Positions 1 to 6,139 of a stretch of 9,384 bases of DNA are shown piece by piece. The notes under the pieces are model-generated. The model ran no database searches. It had not been told where the DNA came from and saw only the letters and a program-made list of their open reading frames with translations. Position 1 is the first letter of the stretch. Every line of letters starts with the position of its first letter. The DNA is from an uncultured Fusibacter sp. (lineage in GTDB: Bacteria > Bacillota > Clostridia > Peptostreptococcales > Acidaminobacteraceae), in contig CALFXQ010000432.1 of the NCBI GenBank assembly GCA_937958285.1, positions 1-9,384 on the forward strand. The letters run 5' to 3'. The position numbers were made by a program, and so were the translations under genes.

Positions 1-15
1 TTTATAATCGTAAAA

Positions 16-1245
16 CTATTTATAATTTTTAAAGGTTTTATTAAAGAGAATCGTTCCGATTAGGTAACAGGCGATTGTGATGTAGTATGGAAAATTATAG
101 CTGAATGTCATTAACAATCCACCAACAAATATTCCAAGTGCTCGAAAAAGGTTGTTCGACATGGCAACGACGCTACTCATGTGGGTTCTCACATCTTCGT
201 CGACAATCTCCATCGCCAGATTGCCAATGATGGGACTTGCCATATTCATTAAAGAGGATCGAAAGAAGAAAGATATGGCGACAATCATGATGCCTTGGGG
301 TAGTGAGATGGAGATCAGAAATGGAATTGAGAGCAGTTGACATGCAATAACGGTCCTTACACGTCCGAATTTTTTAGCCAGTGGGCCAACGCTTAATCCC
401 CCTAGAATCGTACCCACTTGGCTGAAGGCCATAATTGAACCGACAACGCTATCTGTAATGTTGAGCATGAACTTTAAATACATCGAGAAGAAAGGGACGA
501 CTAGACCAGCGCCAAAACCTATAAAACACACTTGCAAAACGTAGTAAATAGCACCACCAGTAAGTACGGTCTTAAAATCTATCATGGTCTGTTTTATTGC
601 CTCAGCGAAAGTGCCCTCGCGATATCTGGCAAGCATACCATGACCTGTAAAATGCCACGAAAGCCACATGGAGAGCAACAGTAATGACGTCGCACCATTT
701 AGCACAAAGGCGTTGGCACCAACTGGACCGAGAGCTTCAGAAAAATACGAAGATAAGTGTCCCAAAGTGAAGCTTGAAATCACAAAGGCAAGATTTTGAA
801 GGACAAAGGCAATACTGAATGCCATAACGCGATGTGTAGGTTCGGTATTATCGTAAAGTATGGGACCCTGCAATATCATCACCGCCGATTGCCCAAGACC
901 ATAAACAAAGGCTGCCATTTGCATGATTAATATGTGAGAACTATTGATAATCATCAAACCCATTATTAACATGGTACCGAGACCGAGTACGATTGTATTT
1001 CGCTTGTTGAAGCGAGAAGCAAGCACAGAGACGGGTATCGCTCCAAGGGCCGCGCCCATGGTCATCAGTGAGAGCATATTGCCAACGATATTTTCACCTA
1101 GCCCCATTTGCTTGAGGTAAATGCCAAGCAAAACATTAAAGGCAGATCCAGAGATTGCGGAGACGAGTACAATCCAATAGTAACGCTTTACATTTTGATT
1201 CAGGGATAAAAAATAACTGCGATAATCTGCATAAATACTTTGCAT
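16..1245 (-). CDS. MFS transporter, 12 membrane helices
   Basis: Major facilitator superfamily secondary transporter in the cytoplasmic membrane; the substrate cannot be read from the sequence, and a drug or small-metabolite exporter is only a guess. From the ATG at 1245 the protein has 409 residues, a normal MFS length. Twelve hydrophobic stretches can be marked, roughly at 20-44, 53-76, 84-102, 104-125, 138-161, 176-196, 228-252, 265-288, 296-314, 317-342, 354-380 and 384-403. A motif-A-like loop (ASRFNKRN) lies between helices 2 and 3, and its counterpart (AKKFGRVR) between helices 8 and 9, which shows the two-fold repeat of the family. The longest frame opens at a GTG at 1287, but AGGAG at 1253-1257 sits 7 bases before the ATG at 1245, so that start is preferred. 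The upstream asparaginase gene ends in a terminator, so a separate promoter is expected; only a weak candidate (TGTGATAAA around 1280-1288) is visible. The family is certain, the substrate unknown. Confidence 0.93.
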   Translation of the reverse strand: MQSIYADYRSYFLSLNQNVKRYYWIVLVSAISGSAFNVLLGIYLKQMGLGENIVGNMLSLMTMGAALGAIPVSVLASRFNKRNTIVLGLGTMLIMGLMIINSSHILIMQMAAFVYGLGQSAVMILQGPILYDNTEPTHRVMAFSIAFVLQNLAFVISSFTLGHLSSYFSEALGPVGANAFVLNGATSLLLLSMWLSWHFTGHGMLARYREGTFAEAIKQTMIDFKTVLTGGAIYYVLQVCFIGFGAGLVVPFFSMYLKFMLNITDSVVGSIMAFSQVGTILGGLSVGPLAKKFGRVRTVIACQLLSIPFLISISLPQGIMIVAISFFFRSSLMNMASPIIGNLAMEIVDEDVRTHMSSVVAMSNNLFRALGIFVGGLLMTFSYNFPYYITIACYLIGTILFNKTFKNYK

Positions 1246-1252
1246 AGCTGAG

Positions 1253-1257
1253 CTCCT
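1253..1257 (-). promoter_or_regulatory. Ribosome binding site fixing the MFS start
   Basis: AGGAG on the minus strand, 7 bases before the ATG at 1245-1243. The alternative GTG start at 1287 lies upstream of this site and has no comparable purine-rich sequence before it. The site therefore supports the 409-residue protein over the 423-residue one. Confidence 0.8.
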
Positions 1258-1301
1258 ATTATTTCGTGTTACGTAATAGTTTATCACAGATATGACAATA
1301 A

Positions 1302-1326
1302 CAAAAGCCCTAAAGAGGGCCTTTTG
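1302..1326 (-). terminator. Intrinsic terminator after the asparaginase gene
   Basis: On the minus strand, GCCC-TCTTTA-GGGC is followed by TTTTGTTATT. Flanking A and T runs extend the stem past a single bulged base. It begins about a dozen bases after the asparaginase stop codon and so should end that transcript before the MFS gene. The core stem is only 4 GC pairs, so some read-through into the MFS gene is likely. The A and T flanks would also allow weak activity in the other direction. Confidence 0.65.
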
Positions 1327-1337
1327 AATGTTGATCT

Positions 1338-2327
1338 TTACATATAATAATCTTGCTCGAATATGGCTTTAATTTTTGCCATGTCTTCGGTTGAATCGAG
1401 AGCGAGCATCAGTTGGATGCGTGCCTTTTGACCATTTAAATTAGAGCCAAAGATAACACCTAGGTCTCTTAGTTGCTTACCGCCGCCATCGTAGCCATAG
1501 CTTCCTAGTACGCGGCCCATTGGGCACCGCGATACAATCACAACTGGTATATTTTTATTTAGTGCACGCTCAATACCTGATACCATGAGCGGGGGTATAT
1601 TACCTCTGCCCATGGCTTCAATAACAAAACCCTTTGCACCTTTTTCGATTAAGAAATCAATTAAAAGAGAATCCATACCAAGTGCAGTTTTAATCAAATG
1701 TACTTCCTTTTGTAGACCGTCTGTAGAAATAGAATGATGTTTGACAATATTGCGGTAGAAGATGACCTCATCTTGGTCGACAATGCCTAGGGGACCGAAT
1801 TCCAAACTTTTAAAAGTATCTAAAGACATTGTGTGCGTTTTAGTAGTTTCCCTAGCTGCATTGACCTCGTTGTTTAACACGATGAGAACACCTTTGTTGC
1901 ATGCACCTTCGCTTACAGCCGTGCAAATAGCAGATGAAAGATTTGACGGGCCATCGTAGCCAAGTTCGGAACCGTTGCGCATTGCAGCTACCATCACAAT
2001 AGGCTTGCTTGTCAAGATTGAGAGATCTAAATAATAGGCTGTTTCCTCTAAAGAATCTGTACCATGTGTAATGACAACACCGTGAATATCATCCCTAGAA
2101 ATCAGTGACAAAACGAGCTGTCTCAGCTCAACCAACTTTTCTAGAGTCATTTGCGGACCAGGGAGTCTTGAAAAATTGATGGTCTCAATATCGGCAATTT
2201 TATCAATATTTGTAACCATAGACATAATTTCTTCTGAGGATAGTGCGGGAATCGCCGCAGCGATGCGCGGGTCGATTTTCATCGAGATTGTGCCACCTGT
2301 AAATATCACTGCAACGCGTTTTTGCAT
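1338..2327 (-). CDS. L-asparaginase (type II-like sequence, no signal peptide)
   Basis: Hydrolyses L-asparagine to aspartate and ammonia, possibly with some glutaminase activity. From the ATG at 2327 it has 329 residues, the usual length. Both family signatures are present. TGGTIS near the N-terminus carries the nucleophilic Thr (residue 13), and THGTDS carries Thr90 and Asp91. Lys163 in the TKTHT segment matches the catalytic Lys162 of the E. coli enzyme. Downstream, FGPLG and a C-terminal domain ending in YYM complete the fold. Motif style resembles the type II branch, but the protein starts MQKRVAVIFTGG with no signal peptide, so a cytoplasmic location is inferred. There is no tyrosine in the first ~95 residues, so the usual N-terminal active-site Tyr (Tyr25 in E. 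coli AnsB) seems to be missing. The longest frame opens at a TTG at 2339 that overlaps the ribosome binding site and is not the start. An extended -10 promoter lies about 40 bases upstream. ansA and ansB cannot be told apart safely. Confidence 0.95.
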   Translation of the reverse strand: MQKRVAVIFTGGTISMKIDPRIAAAIPALSSEEIMSMVTNIDKIADIETINFSRLPGPQMTLEKLVELRQLVLSLISRDDIHGVVITHGTDSLEETAYYLDLSILTSKPIVMVAAMRNGSELGYDGPSNLSSAICTAVSEGACNKGVLIVLNNEVNAARETTKTHTMSLDTFKSLEFGPLGIVDQDEVIFYRNIVKHHSISTDGLQKEVHLIKTALGMDSLLIDFLIEKGAKGFVIEAMGRGNIPPLMVSGIERALNKNIPVVIVSRCPMGRVLGSYGYDGGGKQLRDLGVIFGSNLNGQKARIQLMLALDSTEDMAKIKAIFEQDYYM

Positions 2328-2332
2328 CGTGA

Positions 2333-2337
2333 CCTCC
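2333..2337 (-). promoter_or_regulatory. Ribosome binding site fixing the asparaginase start
   Basis: GGAGG on the minus strand, 5 bases before the ATG at 2327-2325. The upstream in-frame TTG at 2339-2337 overlaps this sequence and so cannot be initiated from it. Confidence 0.88.
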
Positions 2338-2364
2338 AAATTTGTGAATGCGTTTTCCTGTTAC

Positions 2365-2373
2365 ATTATAACA
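2365..2373 (-). promoter_or_regulatory. Extended -10 promoter of the asparaginase gene
   Basis: On the minus strand the sequence reads TGTTATAAT, a perfect TATAAT with an upstream TG one base away. The hexamer at a 17-base spacing (ATGAGC) matches the -35 consensus poorly, as is common for extended -10 promoters. Transcription would start near 2358 and leave a leader of about 30 bases, too short for a riboswitch. Confidence 0.6.
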
Positions 2374-2486
2374 AGAAATCATGTGGAGCTCATTACTTTT
2401 TTCAATAGTTACATTTATTTATCTTATATTAGCACATTTGAGAACCACATAAGTTAAAGGCACCATGGCCGTTATTGCTTGACTTG

Positions 2487-2515
2487 TTGACAATGATAAC
2501 CTAGAGGGGTAAAAT
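2487..2515 (+). promoter_or_regulatory. Strong sigma-A promoter of the desulfurase-thiI pair
   Basis: TTGACA at 2487-2492, a 17-base spacer, and TAAAAT at 2510-2515: a perfect -35, optimal spacing and a -10 with five of six matches. The predicted start is near 2522, giving a leader of about 28 bases that is mostly ribosome binding site. No operator palindrome is obvious around it, so expression may be constitutive. The promoter stands back to back with the asparaginase promoter about 120 bases away. Confidence 0.8.
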
Positions 2516-2549
2516 GGCATAGGTTTATGCACACCAAGAAGGAGATTTC

Positions 2550-3728
2550 ATGATTTATTTAGACAATGCAGCGACGACTCAAGTCCATAGTGAAGTGATT
2601 GACCTTGTCGTGAAGTATATGGCCTCTCAATTTGGGAACCCAGCATCTTTGCATCACATGGGATTGGAGTCTGAAAAGGCGCTGAAAAATGCACGCGGTT
2701 TAATCGCTAAGCACCTCAATTGCCAGCCTGATCAAATTGTATTTACATCAGGGGGCTCTGAAAGCAACAATTGGGTCATACAGCGCTTGATGGAAAGTGA
2801 ACAAGGACATGCGATTGTCAGTGGCGTGGAGCATCCGTCGGTTCTAGAGGCTGTTAAAGCCATGCAGGGCAAAGGCTTTAGTGTCACGACAATCCCCGTC
2901 AACCAACTGGGTACAGTATCTACTGAAAATATTGTTAAATCGATTACGCCGCATACCAAGCTCGTGAGCATAATGCTCGTCAACAACGAGTTAGGTACAA
3001 TTCAGCCAATAGAAAACATAGTCCGGGAACTACGGAATAGTGGTTATCAAGGCTTTATTCACACAGATGCAACACAGGCTGCAGGCAAAATTCGACTCAA
3101 CCTCAAACATCTCGATGTGGATTTTCTATCTCTTTCTGCACATAAATGCCATGGACCAAAGGGTGTTGGTCTCCTTTATATGAAGCGCCCGCAAACCATA
3201 AAACCACTTATATTTGGCGGTGGTCAAGAGTCCAATCAAAGATCGGGAACGCACAACCTTCCAGGTATTGTTGGTATGGCCAAGGCGATTGCGATTGCCG
3301 ATACGCACATACAAGAAAATTGGGCACATGTCTCGGCATTAAGAGCACATGTCATAGAAAAACTTCGAGAGAACCCAGATATTGCTTTTTTCTCAGGTCC
3401 TGTATCTAGCACCTGTGATCAGTCGCCTTTTGGGGGCAATACTGATTGGGCGGTACCGCATATCTTGAGCATTGGCATTAAATATGCAAAATCAGAAGTT
3501 GTCCTTCACGCCCTCGAAGCGAAAGGTATTATGGTGTCATCGGGTTCGGCATGTAGTTCGAATAAAAAGAAACAGATTTCTCATGTTATTGAGGCATTAG
3601 GTGTCGATAAGACCTATGCAGAGGGCATCATCCGAATGAGCTTTTCCAGTAAAAATACACTTAATGAGGTAGATACAGCGGCGCAGTCACTACTTGATGT
3701 GCTCAATACACTTCATTTTCCAAGATAG
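2550..3728 (+). CDS. Cysteine desulfurase (IscS/NifS family, NifZ-like by context)
   Basis: PLP-dependent enzyme that converts L-cysteine to alanine and holds the released sulfur as a persulfide on an active-site cysteine. Its 392 residues are the normal length. The class V aminotransferase landmarks are all visible. MIYLDNAATT opens the protein, His95 in VEHPSV stacks on the cofactor, Asp173 and Gln176 lie in HTDATQ, and Lys199 in SAHK forms the Schiff base. Cys335 in SGSACSS is the persulfide carrier. The stretch around Cys335 has the longer loop of group I (IscS/NifS) enzymes, not the short SufS form. AAGGAG lies 5 bases before the ATG. There is no iscU or sufU beside it; instead thiI follows after 12 bases. 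In Bacillus subtilis the desulfurase NifZ occupies the same place and is dedicated to ThiI, so the same role is inferred here. A wider role in Fe-S cluster assembly cannot be excluded from this window. Confidence 0.95.
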   Translation: MIYLDNAATTQVHSEVIDLVVKYMASQFGNPASLHHMGLESEKALKNARGLIAKHLNCQPDQIVFTSGGSESNNWVIQRLMESEQGHAIVSGVEHPSVLEAVKAMQGKGFSVTTIPVNQLGTVSTENIVKSITPHTKLVSIMLVNNELGTIQPIENIVRELRNSGYQGFIHTDATQAAGKIRLNLKHLDVDFLSLSAHKCHGPKGVGLLYMKRPQTIKPLIFGGGQESNQRSGTHNLPGIVGMAKAIAIADTHIQENWAHVSALRAHVIEKLRENPDIAFFSGPVSSTCDQSPFGGNTDWAVPHILSIGIKYAKSEVVLHALEAKGIMVSSGSACSSNKKKQISHVIEALGVDKTYAEGIIRMSFSSKNTLNEVDTAAQSLLDVLNTLHFPR

Positions 3729-3740
3729 AGAGGCTACTGA

Positions 3741-4955
3741 ATGTGGAATCCAGAATGGCAAGTTGAACATCGTATCGTACTGCGGTATGGTGAAATTGCA
3801 TTAAAAGGTGGCAATCGCATCTTTTTTGAATCAAAGCTCCTTAAAAACCTGAAAGAACAGCTAAAACCCCTTACAGGTACAAAGATTACAAAGGAACATG
3901 GACGCCTTTATGTGCAGTGCAGTCAAGCGCATTACGAAGAGGTTATGGACATCTTATCGCGCATTTACGGACTTGTTTCATATTCGCCAGCACGCGTTGT
4001 AAGTCTTGAACTTGAGGAGATCGAAGCGGGTGCGATAGAAGAGATGCGCTTAGCTCTTGCTGATTTTAAAGGCAAGCAGCCCACTTTCAAGGTGGAAGTG
4101 AAACGCACGAACAAAAACTACGGCATGACTTCACCCGAGATGACAAAGCACCTCGGTGGTATCTTGCTTAAGGCATACCCAGAATTAAAAGTAGACGTGC
4201 ATCACCCAGAACTACAGGTTGTTCTGGAGGTAAGAGATCGGGTGTACATTTTTTCTAGAACCATAAAGGGACAGGGGGGGATGCCATATAAAACTGGAGG
4301 AAGGGCCATGCTACTTCTATCGGGAGGCATTGACTCACCAGTGGCAGGCTACCTTATGGCAAAGCGCGGCGTCGAAATTGAAGCGGTGCACTTCCATTCA
4401 TATCCATATACCAGTGAGCGTGCCAAAGAGAAAGTATTGACGTTAGCGAGAAAGTTGTGCGCATATACTGGGCGTGTACGTATTCACAGTGTCAACCTGC
4501 TAGAGATTCAGCAGGCGATTATTGCCAATTGCCCAAGTGAAGAAATGACCATACTGTCTCGTCGATTTATGATGGCAATCGCTACAGAAATTGCAAAAGA
4601 AAGGGACTGCGGTGCATTGGTAACTGGAGAGAGTTTGGGTCAGGTAGCTTCTCAAACAATGGAAGGCATTGCAGTCACTACAGATGCCACTTCTTTACCT
4701 GTTCTAAGACCCCTTATCGCCTTCGACAAGGTAGATATAACGGCAATTGCAAAGGCGATCGATACCTTCGAAACCTCTATTTTGCCTTTTGAAGACTGCT
4801 GTACTGTTTTTTTACCAGATAAAGTGGTTACAAAACCCAAGGTGGCAGATATCAGAGATTCAGAGGCACTTCTTGACGTTAGCGGCCTTATTGCCAATGC
4901 AATTAAAGGCATGGAAGCCCAAATTATAAGAGCTGAAGAAACATTTGAGCTCTAA
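3741..4955 (+). CDS. thiI: tRNA 4-thiouridine synthase ThiI, short form without rhodanese domain
   Basis: Adenylates uridine 8 of tRNA with ATP and replaces its oxygen with sulfur, giving the near-UV-sensing base s4U; in many bacteria it also supplies sulfur for the thiamine thiazole ring. Domains in order: an N-terminal ferredoxin-like part (about 1-60, with RYGEIALKGGNR), a THUMP tRNA-binding domain (about 60-170), and a PP-loop ATPase domain from about 185. The ATP pyrophosphatase loop is SGGIDSP (194-200). Cys354 in EDCCTVFLP corresponds to the catalytic Cys344 of the E. coli protein. The chain stops at 404 residues where the 482-residue E. coli enzyme continues into a rhodanese domain, so sulfur must come directly from a partner, most simply the desulfurase encoded just upstream. 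AGAGAGG overlaps that gene's stop codon, 7 bases before the ATG, which suggests coupled translation. Transcription ends at the hairpin at 4986-5020. A G7 tract (4274-4280) and an internal start signal lie at the domain boundary. Confidence 0.97.
   Translation: MWNPEWQVEHRIVLRYGEIALKGGNRIFFESKLLKNLKEQLKPLTGTKITKEHGRLYVQCSQAHYEEVMDILSRIYGLVSYSPARVVSLELEEIEAGAIEEMRLALADFKGKQPTFKVEVKRTNKNYGMTSPEMTKHLGGILLKAYPELKVDVHHPELQVVLEVRDRVYIFSRTIKGQGGMPYKTGGRAMLLLSGGIDSPVAGYLMAKRGVEIEAVHFHSYPYTSERAKEKVLTLARKLCAYTGRVRIHSVNLLEIQQAIIANCPSEEMTILSRRFMMAIATEIAKERDCGALVTGESLGQVASQTMEGIAVTTDATSLPVLRPLIAFDKVDITAIAKAIDTFETSILPFEDCCTVFLPDKVVTKPKVADIRDSEALLDVSGLIANAIKGMEAQIIRAEETFEL
4296..4310 (+). promoter_or_regulatory. 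Possible internal translation start inside thiI
   Basis: GGAGG at 4296-4300 is followed after 7 bases by an in-frame ATG at 4308-4310 (Met190 of ThiI). Initiation there would give a 215-residue protein starting MLLLSGGIDSP, that is the PP-loop ATPase domain without the THUMP domain. Sequence and spacing are as good as at any real start in the window. The same bases also encode the family-typical glycine-rich segment before the PP-loop, so this may be chance. Confidence 0.3.
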
Positions 4956-4960
4956 ATTGT

Positions 4961-4984
4961 TATCTTTAAAAGCATGTAAAGATA
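4961..4984. repeat. Small AT-rich inverted repeat after thiI
   Basis: TATCTTTA (4961-4968) and TAAAGATA (4977-4984) are perfect inverted 8-base arms around an 8-base loop. They lie between the thiI stop codon and the main terminator. As RNA the hairpin would be weak. It might help 3' end formation or be chance in AT-rich spacer. Confidence 0.35.
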
Positions 4985-4985
4985 T

Positions 4986-5020
4986 AAAAAAGGTGCTCAG
5001 AAAATTCTGAGCACCTTTTG
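4986..5020. terminator. Two-way intrinsic terminator between thiI and telA
   Basis: GGTGCTCAG (4992-5000) and CTGAGCACC (5007-5015) form a perfect 9-base stem around AAAATT, in which further A-T pairs are possible. Six A residues precede it (4986-4991) and TTTT follows it (5016-5019). Read rightward it ends the desulfurase-thiI transcript with TTTTGTTAT; read leftward it ends the PBP-telA transcript with six U residues. It directly abuts the telA stop codon at 5021, so one hairpin serves both convergent operons. Confidence 0.92.
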
Positions 5021-6127
5021 TTATACGAGTTTTGTACGCGATTGAAATTCTGCTTGAATAGCCTCGAGTTGCTTAGTGCCCTCAATGCGCTTCTCGCGTG
5101 CTTCATTTTGGATGCGTCTTGTCTCTTCTATGCCGTCAATAATCATTCTCCATGTTTCTTGAAGTGTTTTAACATCTATAGAGCTACCAGATGCCATCTG
5201 AGCCGTTAATTTAGCCTGAAGAGCAGTATTTTGTGCGTTTTTTAGGAGCAGCTCATTTGTCTTTTCGTCGAGAGCGGCCATTGCACGTGCCTGAACGCCT
5301 TGTCGTTTTAAGGCAATTGCGTGGGTTAGGCTCTGCTTAAATATTGGCAGCGTCACAATAAAAGCGGAGTTGATTTTTCTCATGAGGTTGTAATTGCCGC
5401 GCTGTATAAGCTTTATTTGAGGAAGTGATTGCAAGGCAACATTTTTTGCGAGCTCTAAATCGAAAACACGTTGCTCCACCATTTCAATGGCCTGATGCAA
5501 ATTGTTGAGATTCACCTGATCAATTTGCTCTACACTCGTTGCTACTTTCACTTCGAGGGCTTTGAGGTCATTTTGTCTCACGTGATCGAGGGCCAATTGT
5601 CCGGCATAGATATACTTTTGTAAGATTTCATAATACTGCATATTCTTTGTAAACATCTCATCGAGGACTTGGTTGGACTGATTGATTTCTCTTTCGTATG
5701 TTTTAAGTTGCTGATAGACTTTGTCTACTTCGCCACCCATTGTCTCATATTTTCTTAAGAGGGCATCGATTGATTGTTTAGCACCTGAAAAGAACTTGTC
5801 GAGAAAACCTTCCTTTTTCTTCTCTTCAAAATCCTTAACATCAAATTTTTCCATGATTTTATTGAGTTGAATTAACAGCATGCCAGAATCTTCAACATTA
5901 GTTGTTTTCATGTTATCTAAAATGCGATCGGCAAACTGAGAAATCTCTTGAGCGGTTGCTGCTCCGAAAGTCATAATGGATTCTGCAGACTGGATGTTTA
6001 ATTCCTTTGCAATCACTTGAATTTCTTGACCGGATTTAAGTTTGAGTGCAACACTTTGCGCAGTTGCATCTGCATCAAAGCTAAAGTCCTTTTCTTCCAT
6101 CTTTAAAAGCTCTAGTTTTTCCGACAT
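5021..6127 (-). CDS. telA: TelA family protein (toxic anion resistance, PF05816)
   Basis: A 368-residue soluble, mostly helical protein of the TelA/KlaA family, named for tellurite resistance; its biochemical activity is unknown. Members in Firmicutes, such as that of Listeria, have been tied to tolerance of cell-envelope-acting antimicrobials. There is no signal peptide or membrane helix. A basic stretch with FEEKKKEGFLDKFF (99-112) is followed by long coiled-coil-like helices (about 130-230). The family core covers about 235-350, with QIKLIQRGNYNLM, INSAFIVTLPIFKQ, TNELLLKNAQ, IDVKTLQETW and RRIQNEAREKR. The first ~80 residues are the least family-like. The start is secured by AAGGAG six bases before the ATG; the A residues belong to the stop codon of the upstream PBP gene, so translation is probably coupled to it. 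The XpaC-type gene often found beside telA is not adjacent here. The family call is firm, the envelope role inferred. Confidence 0.92.
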   Translation of the reverse strand: MSEKLELLKMEEKDFSFDADATAQSVALKLKSGQEIQVIAKELNIQSAESIMTFGAATAQEISQFADRILDNMKTTNVEDSGMLLIQLNKIMEKFDVKDFEEKKKEGFLDKFFSGAKQSIDALLRKYETMGGEVDKVYQQLKTYEREINQSNQVLDEMFTKNMQYYEILQKYIYAGQLALDHVRQNDLKALEVKVATSVEQIDQVNLNNLHQAIEMVEQRVFDLELAKNVALQSLPQIKLIQRGNYNLMRKINSAFIVTLPIFKQSLTHAIALKRQGVQARAMAALDEKTNELLLKNAQNTALQAKLTAQMASGSSIDVKTLQETWRMIIDGIEETRRIQNEAREKRIEGTKQLEAIQAEFQSRTKLV

Positions 6128-6133
6128 GGGATT

Positions 6134-6139
6134 CTCCTT
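6134..6139 (-). promoter_or_regulatory. telA ribosome binding site overlapping the PBP stop codon
   Basis: AAGGAG on the minus strand shares its two A residues with the TAA stop of the PBP gene (6140-6138) and stands 6 bases before the telA ATG at 6127. Ribosomes ending on the PBP gene would lie right on this site, the usual arrangement for coupled translation. There is no room for a promoter or terminator between the genes. Confidence 0.8.

Noticed and set aside
1280..1299. Promoter for the MFS gene
   Set aside because: TGTGATAAA resembles an extended -10 box and TTGTCA lies nearby, but their spacing does not fit and no other pair matches. Too weak to list as a feature, although some promoter is expected here.
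2176..2457. 93-residue plus-strand frame across the start of the asparaginase gene
   Set aside because: It is mostly antisense to the asparaginase coding region and then runs into the promoter region. It has no ribosome binding site and no recognisable family.
2522..2549. Riboswitch or T-box upstream of the desulfurase-thiI pair
   Set aside because: The predicted leader is only about 28 bases, with no room for a structured regulator. The asparaginase leader is equally short.
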